DNA of 64,000 bases from Toxotes chatareus. Lineage: Eukaryota > Chordata > Actinopteri > Toxotidae. Positions within the stretch are counted from its first letter, which is position 1. Each line of letters begins with the position of its first letter. Position numbers and translations under genes: made by a program. Of the stretch, positions 12,183-25,060 are shown one piece after another. The stretch is taken from NCBI GenBank assembly GCA_016801885.1, contig CM028889.1:26418001-26482000 (forward strand), in the 5' to 3' direction. The notes below the pieces were generated by a model, which was not told the DNA's origin, made no database searches, and saw only the letters and a list, made by a program, of their open reading frames with translations.

Positions 12183-15096
12183 TATCTCCATGAAAATACA
12201 CTAAAAATTGCAGTAGATCATTACTGCTCCAAAGAAAGATATTTCCTTTCAATTTGTCTGATCTTCACACTAAAACAAAAAATAAATTACAAGAATAAGC
12301 TCACCAAGTCCACAAAGTTGCAGTTGATGTTTAGGAGCCTCCTAAATCTATCAAAGACACTGGAGACTTGAGTTTATCTCATTAGCGATCCTCAGTGAGG
12401 CCACATATAACATGTAGTCCCTCTACTCTTTAAACAAAATCCATCAGTATCTGACTGATTATAACAGGAAGGAAGCATCTTCAGATCAACTGAATTCGCT
12501 TCATTTTGTTTTTATAGATGAAAAAAGAAAGATGAAATGTTTTTCAGTCACTAAGACGCTAATTCATCCAGATTAATGCACAAACTAGAAATGTTCTTGG
12601 AACGTCTACACAGCTACTATGAAACTATGAAATCCTATTTACACTGATTAGTAACCTGACTAAAGTTAGTAAATCTGACTAAGTTGAATGTGAGAGATCT
12701 TAACACAAAATACGGCCACAGAGCTTAGAACAGAACTGCACGGTTTGCTGACAGTGGTGTGAGATCTTTCCAGAGGGAAATCTGGGCTTCACAACAAGAA
12801 TGAAATCTTTCCTGATGTAAAAATGCAAACGATACTTCATTCTTATGAAATAAAAACTGAATTCTTCAGCTATGATATAAAGTGTCTGGTGGAGGCTGCT
12901 GACAACTCATCACACATCTGACAACATCCCAATCATGAAGGATGGTCATGACATCATGCAAAGGCTGTGGGTGTTTTTTGTATTTGGAGGGGGATCAATA
13001 AACGCAGCCTGAGCGTTGATAAAAACCTCTAAAGTGCTGCAGACTTTAAACTGAGGTGCTGATTTATCTTCAAACGTAATAATGGTGACGAGCATGCAGC
13101 CAAATCAACACTAAGACGAAGGATCCAGCCAAAGCCATGAAACACATTGCAAAATAATGTGTCTGAGATTGTTTTTTATTGACTCACCCGTCCAGCTTTA
13201 CTGGGAAAGAGAAAAAAAAAATCTATTTACACTGGGAGAAGATCCCAAAACCTATGTGTGCCAAGCAGATACTGACATGTACTCCAAACGTGTCAGTTCT
13301 CTCAGTGCTGGTGCCACTATTGAACCTGGACTGCTCGTGTTTACACACAATCTCAGCGTTCAATCAGCACGCTAAAACTCTCAAGGGTGGAGGAAAAAAC
13401 ATGGCTGTTTAGAAGGCATCATTAGTTTGAGTCATCAGGAGTTAAACACAAAAACAGAAAGTAATCAAACCCTTAAAGTGATTCTCCTTAATAAGAAAGA
13501 TAATCTCTTCCACTTCGGCTTGATTCTCCTCAGCTCAGCTGGATCCTCGGTGTAATTGCTCTTGTTAATCATGCCTTAATTTGCTGACGAGATTCATTTG
13601 GAGGACTTGTCTTGAAAACATACAATCCCTCCTAATCTGGGGGACGCCGGTGTCTTGAAATTAAGGACAGCAAAGCAGAGTGAGACCAGATTAAGTCATT
13701 TTGAGAGTGTTGGAGATGTCGCCAGAGATTGATGTAACGCTACAATCAGCGTCTGTCACTGCTTATTAAACCGGTAATGCCACTGAACTCAAAACACTCG
13801 TGTTGATAGTGTATTTGTCAACAAAGTGCTCACTGCAATGTTCTTGATACTGGAGGTGAACTTCAGTAGTTTTAATACATTATCCTGGTCCTGGTCGTAG
13901 ATCATTATTTACTGAAGGTAACTGTGAACCGTGTAAACCTGATGTTTGAACGTACAGTCTCTAACAGAGTGTGTAAAACACAGCTGCAGCATGATTGGCT
14001 TTGATGGCTGCTCTAAAATAATTAGGCCCTCAATGAACTGTTTTTCTGAAAGTCTTCCTATAGTTTTTTTTTTTTTTCTTCTCCTTCTTACATCTCCCCA
14101 ATTTCTGCCCAGTGAAGCTGCTTTAGTCTTGTATGTTCTGAGGCACGGCCGTCTGACCCATTACTTGGACGTGAGTGTGTACATTTGTGTACAAGGTCCA
14201 TTTTATTCCCTATGAATTCAACTTTCCAGTTTTAAGAGGAAAAATGTGTGTTTCTTCCTCTAAAAGTTGCATCGTTTCCCTTTAAGGTCAGCGGTCACCA
14301 AAATGTCACCCCAAAAGCTCCCACAGCGCTCCAGTGAGGCATGTCAGACACGAACGCCGTCCGCCGCTCAACCTGCTCAGAGCAGGTCGACAGTTCAGCA
14401 CGCTTTTGTTTCATAATATTTTTGGTCACTTTATGTGGTGAAGGGACGCCCATATAAATCACACACATCATTTTATTCATGTTTTACTCGTCTTTCCACT
14501 TTTACTCTGCATTTTTCAACCTCCTGACCTGTGAGCACGCGGACGAAAAAGTTTTATTCCGATTATGGCGTCAGTGCCAGCGAGGCACGACGGTTAATAA
14601 GTGTTTATTACCAGCTCTGTGATCCGTTACAGTTGTTAGCCTATACTGATGGCCTGTCCTTTACTCTGGTCCCTCTTCTTCTCCCATCTGAAGGCAGCAG
14701 GGATTTGTTCTGTCTGCAGAGATGTTGCACACTGTGAATCCAGTCATGCACAGCAGATCCACTGCGACTTTGACGATCAAAATGTGACTGACAAACAAAC
14801 GAGCACCGTTTTAAAAATCCTACTTTATTTGTGGGTAAAACCGGGACAATGTTGCAGTCAGCAACAAAAAGCTCACTGAATTCAACTTTGAAAATAATTT
14901 CATGAATTAAAAAAATATAGCACTTAAAAACCCTTTCATTTTAATGTTACGGCACCACGATATTTAACAGCAAACGGTTATCGTACGGATCATTGTGATG
15001 GCAAATAAAATCACACACTACCATGCACAGAAAACACTGGATGCTCAACATGTCCAGAAACATAAATTCAGTTTAAAAAAGGGACATCACATGCTA
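8486..15096. other. Long non-coding stretch
   Basis: No supported gene in 6.6 kb. Open frames here are short and without family resemblance. Two sub-stretches (about 11,395-11,640 and 13,480-13,790) look less AT-rich and repeat-free and could be conserved non-coding elements, which needs alignment. A triple direct repeat of ACCATGAGA lies at 11,947-11,970. If the minus-strand leader exons are real, this is intronic. Confidence 0.4.
12146..12185. repeat. A-run plus (TA)n
   Basis: Fifteen A residues followed directly by about 12 TA units. An A-rich tail next to a microsatellite is often the 3' end of an old retroposed copy, but I see no body upstream that I recognise. Confidence 0.8.
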
Positions 15097-15156
15097 TTGT
15101 CTGGACCAAAGTGATGGACTGACTGACACTGCCATCCCTGCTAGCATGGCCCAAAA
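15097..15156. repeat. Dispersed repeat fragment (family A, right end)
   Basis: Carries TCTGGACCAAAGTGATGGACTGACTGACACTGCCATCCCTGCTAGCATGGC in pieces; this matches the right end of family A seen at 57,529-58,010, 60,100-60,345 and 62,820-62,935 (GGACCAAAG, GACTGAC, GCTAGC). Confidence 0.5.
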
Positions 15157-15684
15157 TACACAAAAGACTGATCTAAAGTCTGGCCTTTCTCATACAGTTA
15201 ATGTTGCTTCATTGACCATTTCATGACTGAGTTCCTGTTTTCTTGCTGTAATTTAACCGAACCGGTTAAATTATGGGAAATATTAGCATGACTCAGAATA
15301 TGTGTGGCGCATCATTTCATGAACAGATGAATGGCTCAATAAAACTATATGGAAAAAAAGAACAACTCACACAGGCACGCTAACAGAAAAACTAGAACCA
15401 AGGCTGTGAGCTGATACAGTCACAGCATAATTTAAAGATAAAAGTAATTGGATAATCACACAACACCATCACTAAAGTCAGCAGCATCAGCCCTTAGAGC
15501 AAAGTAAAATCATTTACCTCTTCCCTCTACTTGTGAAGGGAAAACTGCCAGGCACCTGCCACTAAATGTTTGAAGTGTGAAAGTAAGAGCCAGGAGGAAG
15601 GACCTGTTAGACCCATTAAGGTGTAGCTATCAGTCAGAGTGGATGTTTGCAAAACCAGAGTTCTTCAATGACCTGAGCTGCCCC

Positions 15685-15719
<35 letters not shown>

Positions 15720-18076
15720 ACATCCACAAGAAAACATACATGTCTATTTAACAATTTCCATCCTCGAACATCTCTTTAGGTCGGCCAGACACAACAAATC
15801 CACCTCACCTTCGTCTCTAACCTCCTCATTTTACCGTCGGTTGTACGAAAGGTCAGTCACGTGATCCACAACCATTCTCACTGCAGCCGTGAGTTAGTCA
15901 AAACTTTTGAAAAACTTTACCAAACTATTTGTCGAGCTGGTGAACAGTCAAAATCAGTTCCCTGTCTTCTCCATATTGGCAGAGATGCACGGGAACACTG
16001 TGTGTTGGTCGTGTATCTGATGCAAGGAAATAGCAATGACATCTCTCAAACGTTCCATCAAGCAGTGACAAATAGTGACACGAGCTCCACACAAGCAGCC
16101 TTCACATACACAGCTTTGGACAATGCAAAAGAAGACATGGTCAAATCATCATTTTAGACTCTTTTAACTCTATATTATATTAGTTTATATTATATGCATA
16201 GCTGTTTTCACAATACCAAATCTCTCTCTCTCACAGTTTGTATACACATGCTACCATAAAACCAAAATAATACAACAAAAACAGAGCACAGAATGATACT
16301 CACAGTTTCTCTTTAGATCACTGAAGCACAGAAAAGAACTAGCTTCACTAAATGGCAGTCACTTGGAAGGCTCCTCTCACCCCTAGAAAGCCTTATGCAG
16401 CTGAAATGACTCACATCCCCTCTTCCAACCTCTGTCAACCATCGTGAGGAGGTAAACATTTCCAAATATGGAGAAAATATGAAGACAGTATTGAGGGCAA
16501 TATCAGTTTGGTTTGCTTTCAGCTTGGAATGCCATACTCCGTGAGCCAGAGCCACTCGGCAGAGCCAGCTCTGTGGTGCATACCTTTCACTAGGAATAAT
16601 AATGATGATTGTAGAGAACTTTTCACAATCACTTTGAGTTCGGTCTGACCTAAGATGAGTAACACTGTGAGCCTGTTTTAAAGAGTAAATACTAAAAATT
16701 TAGAGAGGAGCAGAAGTGGCATTTTAAAGCTGTAAATGGGAAACTCAAAAAATTGCAAAAAAAATTCAGGCAAACGCTGAAGACAGAACGTTTTAGTTCA
16801 TCAGGCAACCAGGGCCAGAATAGAAGGTAGAGACAGCCCATGTACTGCGAGAAGCTGCCTTGTCACACGGATTGTCTTCAAGTGATTAAGGAGGTATAAT
16901 TAAAGCCTGATTACTCCCCATGAGCGCCGTAGGTCAGCGGAGATCACGGTAATATATAACAACGCCCTGCGAAGCTACTTGCCGCGAGAGTGTTCGTTTC
17001 CTCAAACAGCACAACCCACTTCATCAAAATCCCAAGGAACAGACGGCATTCAGGGGACTGAACGTCTGACATGTTCATATATACAAGAAATATATTTATT
17101 TTGTCTGTATTTAAATACAGGATCTGCCTCAACAGAGTCCTAAACCTGGTACAAATTAGTCTGAACAGTCATATTATAATTCACTTAACTTCCACCTGAT
17201 TCTAATGCAGCATCTGTCAATGCCTTTCACTGGTACTTGAGAAGAGAAAAAGACAGCTGCTATGGTGTAAGACAAGTGAAGTGCTACAGTCGTTTGAATG
17301 TTGTTTTCTGTGAAAGCCAAACTCTAAAATAAGAAACCACTGCACGTTTGGAAGCCTTTCAGAAGAGACCCAGTGAAAATGTGGCCACAATGTTGACGCA
17401 GAGATAAGAGCCTTAAAAGTGTCACTAAAGATGTTTTTAAAAAAAAAAAAAGAAGAGGCCGTGGACAACATGTGCTTTGCACAATGAGCTACAGCACACA
17501 GTATGAACCGGTAGAGATGCATGATGCCACCACACGCACTGAGTGTACTGCAGACGTGTGCGTGAGCATCCAGGTGTTTCATCAGGTCAGCCTCATCAGA
17601 TTAGTATGAAATCCTGTATTAGCCTCATCACAAAATACAGAGTGACAGTCTCCTAAACAAAATCGGATCCGACCATTGAGGCCTGCCGTTTGAATACGGC
17701 CTAACATAAAGGTGATATTACACCTGCTGTGCAAACGCCCAGTGAGATATTACAGCAATAAGGAGTTCATGGGAACTCTCACTGAGACATACATCGTGCT
17801 ACACAACGATTTACTAACAAGTACTCACACCGGAGACGACCAAACGTATTTTGCTTCAGCCACTGAGCTACTTTCAGATCCCAAACCATCCTCAGAGGAA
17901 AATTCCTGAATTTGTGTAAATTATTAAGTCCATATTTTTGTACTTAATCTGGATGTTAAAACACACAACCTTACAAACTTAAGCTCTACTACCACCAGGC
18001 ATGAAAGCACAAAAGCAAATATGACCAACACACAATATGGAGACAGTACTGCACAGTATTGCAACAGCGATCTTAC
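15157..18076. other. Non-coding stretch
   Basis: No supported gene. A CA microsatellite at 15,687-15,717 is listed separately. The 98-codon plus-strand open frame at 15,861-16,157 has no recognisable family. An A-run lies at 17,433-17,450. Confidence 0.4.
15687..15717. repeat. (CA)n microsatellite
   Basis: About 15 perfect CA units. Confidence 0.92.
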
Positions 18077-18138
18077 CTTTTCACCTCTCTGGATGTATGG
18101 AAGCTGTTAAAGCAATGCTCTTCACTGTATCTTGAAAT
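18077..18138 (-). other. Candidate non-coding leader exon (62 nt)
   Basis: On the minus strand the sequence entering 18,138 reads TTTTATTTCTCAATCTCAACAG, a good branch/pyrimidine/AG arrangement, and the exon is followed at 18,076 by GTAAGATC, a good donor. The 62 bases between end in GAGAGGTGAAAAG. No protein family is recognisable, so a 5' UTR exon is the likely reading. It sits about 4.8 kb downstream (minus strand) of the CpG promoter and first-exon donor at 22,954. Possible lpp leader exon by synteny; otherwise an exon of a non-coding RNA, or chance. Confidence 0.4.
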
Positions 18139-18689
18139 CTGTTGAGATTGAGAAATAAAAGCCTGAGTTAACTCTGTATTACTCAAATGGATTACATAAC
18201 TGTAACTGTGCTGTGCCCGCCACACCTACATGGTAAGTGGATGCTGTCAACGTTTTCTTTGACTGCGTTGTTCATCAGTGCAAAGATGAACCGTGAGCAG
18301 GTTCCTCATAAATCCTGCATGAACCCGAGTGTAATTTGTCCATTTAAATTTGAGTCTGTCGTTTTTCACCAGGCACCTGTCGCACTGTTGGAGTAATACT
18401 TCACCGCAAAGACGGTGCGGGGAGAACAATGCTGACAAGCAACACTACAGAAAATACTTCACCGCACTGTAACAATTATTTAGCGAAGAGAGCAAACACA
18501 GTGAAATAACATTTGACATGAAGGTATCTCTGAAAAACAGATCGAACTTTTTAACACCTCAACAACACCAAGTGGTGCTTTAAGATGTTAGCTGTAATAT
18601 TAAAGGGTTGAATTCACCTATAAACCGTAACAAAGTGATTACGCTTAGTCCACCTTAAACTTCACAGTGGGAAGGCCACTCCTCATTTT
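18139..18689. other. Non-coding stretch
   Basis: No supported gene. It separates the candidate exon from the LINE relic. Confidence 0.35.
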
Positions 18690-19790
18690 CAAGCAAGGCC
18701 TGAGGGGATGCAGTTCTCGTTCATCAGCCCTATTCTCTGAGTCCAAGGTCAAATCAGACCCCAGTGGGTGCTTTGTTACCATCACAGGGAAAATCTGTGG
18801 CAACGGTCTGACATTGGTGGATGTTTATGGTCTGAATTGGGACAATGAGGACTTTTTCAAAAACATTTTCTTTCTATCTGACTTAAATTCTTGCCATTCT
18901 CAGAGGTGCCTTTAACTGCTGTCTTGAATCTCCACTTGACCGTTCATCTAAATCACCTCAGGTCACTCAGCTGTTTGAGTAATATGCAGTTTCAGACGTT
19001 TGGCACTTCAACCCTAGAGCCAAGCAGTTCTTTCTTTTCTCCTGTCCATGGTACGTTCTCTTGACTTCACCTCTTTCTTACTGACAACAAGTTACTGTCC
19101 TCTGTCAGCCCATGCTCCTACAGCTCTATAGTAGGTCCCTTATAGGTCCCTGTCATGGTCCCCTCACGCATTAATTCACTACTACTTACTGACCCCAACT
19201 TTATTAAAGCTATTAGCAGTCACATTAACCTTTTCATTTCCACTGATGTTACCTCAGCTGCATCTCCGTCAACAATTTAGGATACATGCAAAGTCTACCT
19301 GTGAGGAGAAATCATATCCTATTAGCCAGAAAAAGATTACTACCAAAAAGAGCACTGCAGATAAGGTGTGAAGATTCATGGCAGAATTTGACTTCCTGAC
19401 TTCCAACAAGTCAACAGGATCACTATCAAAAACATGCCATAATTATTCAGAGATAAATCAAATTTGACAATCCTCCTCATCACTGTATACAATATAATCA
19501 CCCCTCTGGTTCAGCTGACTCGAGACCTGCCCTCTTGGTTTCTCGTACCTCAATCTCCGGCTGACATGATAAACTGGGTAAAAATGATTGATTTCTATAT
19601 CTCTTTCAATAGCTCACATTTATCCTGGCACTGGTCCAAACTGTGATAAATGCTACTTTCACCCACATGCTTTAGATTTGTCCCCACCCTGTCTCTGTTT
19701 TGGAAGTCTGTCATTGACTCACTCGCAGGTATCACATCTGCTAACATCCACCCCTCCACCTCACATAGCCGTCCTACTTCATTGAGTTTG
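18690..19790 (+). mobile_element. Decayed L1-type LINE ORF2 relic
   Basis: Broken plus-strand frames resemble the ORF2 protein of L1-type non-LTR retrotransposons. Around 18,690-18,900 the frame reads GLTLVDVYGLNWDN and DFFKNIFF, like the apurinic endonuclease's 'TLxNIYAPNxDxPxFFxNxF' stretch. At 18,905-18,950 it reads GAFNCCLESPLDRSS, like the endonuclease motif GGDFNxxLDPxxDRSS. Near 19,000 comes FNPRAKQFSFFSPVH, and near 19,190 DPNFIKAISSHINLFI, like the linker before the reverse transcriptase. At 19,640-19,780 CDKC and SLFWKSVIDSLAGI resemble the ORF2 C-terminal zinc-knuckle region. The reverse transcriptase itself (about 2 kb) is missing, and frameshifts and stops are common. It is a dead copy with a large internal deletion. 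Confidence 0.62.
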
Positions 19791-22700
19791 CAGCAGGCTG
19801 GTGGAAGGAAACAAGCTGAGTCTGAGAGTCTGAGAAGTGGCAAAATCATGTTAATTCAGTGCGTGTACTCCTGTAGTTTGTGCTCCAGGTACAGGATGCA
19901 GTGAGTGAGAGTATAAGGAACAGATTCTGATGCATATCGATCATTCAGTGGATACTTACAAATAAGTCTCTCAGGAACATGTTTCACTTGTAACAGAGTC
20001 TTGTGGGAATTATAAAGGTACTGTGCATTTTTTTTTTACATACAAGACAGTCAGCAGTATTACATCAGCAAAACCTGCCTACTACATGTCACACCCCTGC
20101 CTGACAGAGCACACCAGAAATTTTAAGCTGGCACTGACATGTTCATGCTGGGCCCTCCTCTGTGTTCTGTCACAGGTCTGGTTGGTTTGATTGTGTCATT
20201 ATCTGCTCAAAAGAACGGAGACTTTTCCTGTTGTCCTCTAACAGGACTATGTAACATTTGTCTGTGGCAACAGGCTCTGTAACTCTGTGTAACACTAACA
20301 CAAAACTATATTGGTGAGCCTCAGACCAGTCCATGAGATTCTGGCTTCCCACACTAACATTAAAGGCTGCTACAGTGGAGAGATAAAGCAAAAGTACGAC
20401 TGTCTGTGAAATATACAGGTACAATACCAAGGTTTTATCTTGTTAACCAGTTCAGCATGATTCTAATATGATACCTAGCCCCAGTTTTGTGCCTCTCCTG
20501 TATTACTATTGAGTCACAGAACTAAGCATCCAATTTTCCAAAAATAAATACCCAGTGATCTTTGAAAAACCCACAAGGTTGTGTAACATTTACCACAGTT
20601 TTGAAGGTATTTCTGAAAGCCTCTTCTAACCCTCTGGATGAAAACAATATTCTATCTGCCGCACAATAAAAAACGATTTTTAACCCATTTCTCAAGTTGC
20701 AGTGACTCTAATGTAACAGTAATACAAGAAAGGTTAAAATACAGTAGGTCTTGCATTTCTGGTAGACCAGTCTTACCATATATTATTGAGATGAACAATT
20801 CTGGTTGCAGTAATGCTCACACAGGTGACACTCTGTGAAAGCCCACCTTCCTGACATCACGCTCTGCTCTTAAACTGTGTATTCTGAGCCTGAGAAACTG
20901 CTGCTGTTCCTTTCAGAAAAGGACATCCTCATTAAAATATGCCAAGAAACACAAACAGGAGAACAACTTGTCTAATCCTACCAGGGGAGCCCGGGCTCAA
21001 AGGCAGCAGAGGCACTCATCTTTTAACTTTAACATCATCAGCGCTGTCAAACGAGTCCTTTTTAACCAGAGATTTTAAAGACAGTTCCATTTAATGTTGC
21101 CTGAGTCAAAAATGTGTCTGAGCACCGCAGATGTATGCAGTTTGATGGCAGCACTCTCAGGGGACCTTGGTGTTATTGATTTGAAATTCACATCTAAGTC
21201 AAAGTTTGAATTTAGTCTTTAAAAGAGGAAAGTGAAACTTCATTTTCACGTCTGCGATGTTTTGTGGCAAATCAGTATCTGTAGTCTGGACCCAGGTTCC
21301 TCTGTCACTCAAAACGAGGACAACTACAGTGTCAAAGCTTTTTCCACAGGTTTACAGTTCAGTCATCTGTGACTGAAACTCATGTAAAACTCATGTCATC
21401 CGTAAATGTAAACTCATGAAAACTTACAGAGGGAGTGTAGTGTAATTTCTTCAAAACCAGGTATATAAACAGATACGAGAAAACTCACACACTTCAAATG
21501 TCTCTGAAATGTCTATGTCTATGTGCACTAGTTGCCTTTTTGTGCATTCACTGTTATCCAATCTGCATCCTACCCTGGTACACACACAAGACTTCACCGT
21601 ACATATAATGCATGAAGCAAGACTCAGTACTAAGGCTACAATAACCAGAGCTTTGATGTGGATGGGATTTATTTTGGTTAAATTTCTCTTTTTTAAGAAA
21701 TATATGCTTATGAACACAGGCTGTGAACAATAAGGCATGGACGTGAGACATTTCTCTTCTGAGATATTCAAAGTGGGTACTATTTAAATCAATACCTCAA
21801 GGAGGAAGAAAGTCACTTCATTCAGTAGTGCCTCTGGCAACTTGTTCTTACATGGTTAGTGGTCAAAGCACAGTACATGGCAAGGGTGTGTTCAGGCTTA
21901 GTGACATCTAGGTACATGAATATGACACAATCGATGCCTGGTCTTGCATTAGCCCCCGAGTTTGCCTTGCCAATTTCAAAGCAGTTACTTCAGTAATCAG
22001 CTAGACAAGAACTGGGTGGACCCAAGTTTGGCCTTTGTGCTTTTCTATGTCACAAACCAAGGCAGTGATGATTTCCTGCTTTGTCTCTTTATCCCAAGCA
22101 GGGCTCAAAGTATACTGTAGGCCTGCACTGTAATGTTTGTCCACTCCTTCATGACTGATAGCAGCACTCTGCATTACTGCTGTCTCCACAGACGTGTATG
22201 TGCAATGATTGATATTGTGATTTTAAAGAGAAATGCACACAGAAGCCACAGCTACAGACCATGAAACACCGTTTTCTGTAGCTCGGTGATACAGACGCTC
22301 AAAACTACTCAAACAACGTGGCGAAACTGTGCTGCCGTAAACAAGCGCGTCCCCTCGCAGTGATGTTGTGTGGGTATTTTCTACAACGCTAAAACTAGCA
22401 AAGTTACCCAAAGTTACCCATCTGCCAACTGGAACGGGACACGCTGGTTAACCGGCGCTTATGAAACTGCTAAAGAAAAACAGCGACTTATTTCTCTGCA
22501 GTCAGGGGCTTCTCATGTTTCTCCGGTGACAGTCTGTCTTCCGCATTGCTCAGCAGCAGACCACTGGGCTAAATACAGAAACACCAGAGACGCCCAGAGT
22601 CCCCGTCTGGCAAAAACTTGACGCTCACTATGTCTTTTCATTTCCAAAGCATGACTGAGCCTAGTTCAGCACTAGCTAGCGACAAGTTAGCTTTGCTAGG

Positions 22701-22954
22701 ATCCTCATGTAACTTTAATACCAAGCCAAGGCTAATGTGTTGAGTCCACGCCCTCATTGTGAACTCCGTCCGAGCTACAGTAAAATTCATATTATAGACC
22801 AACAAGGCCAAACAAATTGAAGACGAGCTACTCCGACGCGGGACATATCAGCCACAGCTCAAAAAAAAAAAAAAAGAATTACCCCAGTTTCGATACAGCC
22901 GATAAACGCAGAGATGTTTAAAGCGTCAGACGAGCGCTCGATAGTTTCGCTTAC
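19791..22954. other. Non-coding stretch, CpG rising to the right
   Basis: No supported gene. Many short open frames on both strands (for example 21,451-21,771 minus, 106 codons) have no family resemblance. A tandem AAAGTTACCC pair lies near 22,398-22,418. From about 22,270 rightward CpG frequency rises towards the promoter. Confidence 0.4.
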
Positions 22955-23165
22955 CTCGCTTTCTAGGAAACACAACAGAGGTTCAAATCCCAGCAAAAAA
23001 AGTGAAACTTCTTGATCCCAATTCTGGGAGAGTTGTAGGGCGGTGACGTCACGCTCTGAAATTCCAGCCGTCTCGCGGAGTTCAGAGGTTTGCCCATGTA
23101 AGGCAGCAGGCCAGCGGTGTCACCGAGCCAGCGCAGCCCGGCCCCTGCAGCCCGGCCCGGTGTGG
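22955..23165 (-). promoter_or_regulatory. CpG-rich promoter and candidate first exon
   Basis: A CpG-dense, GC-rich patch in an otherwise AT-rich area. It holds a full palindromic cAMP-response element TGACGTCA at 23,044-23,051, and GC boxes and repeated GCCCGGCCC near 23,130-23,160. On the minus strand an exon-like stretch ends with AAAGCGAG followed by the donor GTAAGC at 22,954-22,949. This is what a TATA-less leftward promoter with a short non-coding first exon would look like. By synteny (LPP lies head to head with BCL6 in vertebrates) it may be the lpp promoter, about 17.5 kb from the bcl6 promoter. The start site cannot be placed from sequence alone. Confidence 0.5.
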
Positions 23166-23254
23166 AGGAGGATGTATGGTTAAAAAATATAATTAATTAA
23201 GGGGAAAAAAGTGGATTGTAAAATGTTGATCGATATGCAGCCCCCAGACTGTTT

Positions 23255-23285
<31 letters not shown>

Positions 23286-24769
23286 TCCCAAAGCTAAGCC
23301 CTATGGCTCTGTCCTCGCAAGCCAGTGTGAAGCAAAGGTTGAGAACTAATCGTGTTATTGTTGTTAGAAATTACCATAGAGCTTAAGCAACACCGCTCTT
23401 ACCCTGTCAGTTGCGAGTCTTTGTGCTGTATGCACCTAGAAAAAAGGAAGGCGCACTCTGAGCTATTAAATGCCACTTAAGGCCTTTTATTCTTATGACT
23501 ATAATTTTCTGTCAAGGCAGTTGATTTTTGTAGTGTCTTGTGCTGTGTTTGTATCCTGAGCTTTGGGCTTGTTTTATAAAAATCAGTGGAATCTTTTTAC
23601 CACAGGCTCCGATCACAATAACTGAACAAATGGCTTTGAAATAGCAAGGTGCTGGCCAGAAAGGAAGCAGTGTGTCAGTACAGACACGGAGCACTCATCC
23701 AGTGAGGTGTGAAACGGCACATGCTGTAATTTGATGAGATTCAAATTCAAACACTGTTGCATGCTGCAGTTCTCCTATGAACTGTCATGCACTGTCTATC
23801 TTCTGGAACCATGAGAAAGAACTGAGCGCTCATCAGTGTATGTGACTGTTTTCTTATCAACAATCAGCATTTACTAGCTGGTTGTGTTTGTAACAAGTAT
23901 TAAAGAACATATTTACATGTTACTTGCATTAGAGTCAAGCATGGCATTTAATAACAGAGCAGGAGTGAAGGTGTATACTGCTGCGCTACTGGCAATGTCA
24001 ACAAGAGGTTAGTCATTTTTGGCTGTGAACTGTCTGTGTACCTATCAAATATCACTAGGACAAAATGTCAACCTAGACAATTGGCCGGATGTGATTCATT
24101 TATTCCTGTATTTTGTTTGTTTTTTTGTTTCAGTTATAGCTTTTTTCCCCTCTAGTTATGGTTTGCAAGCTTTGTTCTGCATGCATGCGCTGCAAATGTG
24201 AAAAAGGCCTCAGTACTTGTACTGTTATTGTCACACAGTCAACAATTTGTGTAAGGCACATACCATACTACATGGTTTCTCTGGTAAATGTCAAGAGAAG
24301 TGCAACTTATTTCTGAGCTGAAGACTTACAGGGTCATATCAGGAGGACACAGACAAACACAAACAAATGCATTTGTTTCTGAAGTGTCCACAAGTGTTTG
24401 GACAGTAAAAATTAAGAGGCTGAACAAAATAAATAAGTGTTTGTCAGTTTTCACTGTTTCAACAGTTTACACTAACAAATACTCTTAACAGTGAAATTTA
24501 AGACCTGGGTAAAGGCTGTGTCCTGATTCCATACTACACATTAATTGTGTACAGCATGAACTATGTCTCTATGACAGTCAACATGCACAATACCAGGACC
24601 CTGAAATTTTGTTATATTTTATTTTTCTGTTTTTCTGTCTGTAATATGCTGAAATGTCCTCCGTCGAGGAAAAAAAGCCATTTTGTGAAAATATACTGTC
24701 TTTTAATGGCAATTTTTGGGGCAACATAAAAGCTGAAAACACAGCACTGACATCTTATCACCTAAAGTT
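23166..24769. other. Non-coding stretch with long A-run
   Basis: No supported gene. An A-run of about 25 lies at 23,261-23,285. Short open frames lack recognisable families. Confidence 0.4.
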
Positions 24770-25060
24770 GATATGGCGAACATTAGCTAACAGTTGCCTA
24801 TTTACACATTCAGCAGAAACTTAGCATCAGCATTAGCATTCATCTGGAGTCGTGTTTATGGTCAAATGACAATTGTAAGTTCAACATTCATTCTCCTCTT
24901 AGTTGTTTTGAGCTCTGCCAGCTCCTGAGGTAAATAAAAGCAAAACTGTTTTGTTAGCAGCTAAATGCTCTGCAGCGTGCTCCAGCTAATTGCTAACTTT
25001 GTCGTTTGGTGCTGGGAAGGTAGTGTGCAGTCAGTTTATCAGGGTCTCCAGAGAGGAGCA
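24770..25060. repeat. Dispersed repeat (family B), teleost type
   Basis: Contains AACATTAGCTAACAG, GCAGCTAAATGCTC, CCAGCTAATTGCTAAC and GCTGGGAAGGTAGTGTGCA. I recognise this run as part of a dispersed repeat common in fish genomes. Only one copy is seen in this window. Assignment is from memory. Confidence 0.45.
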
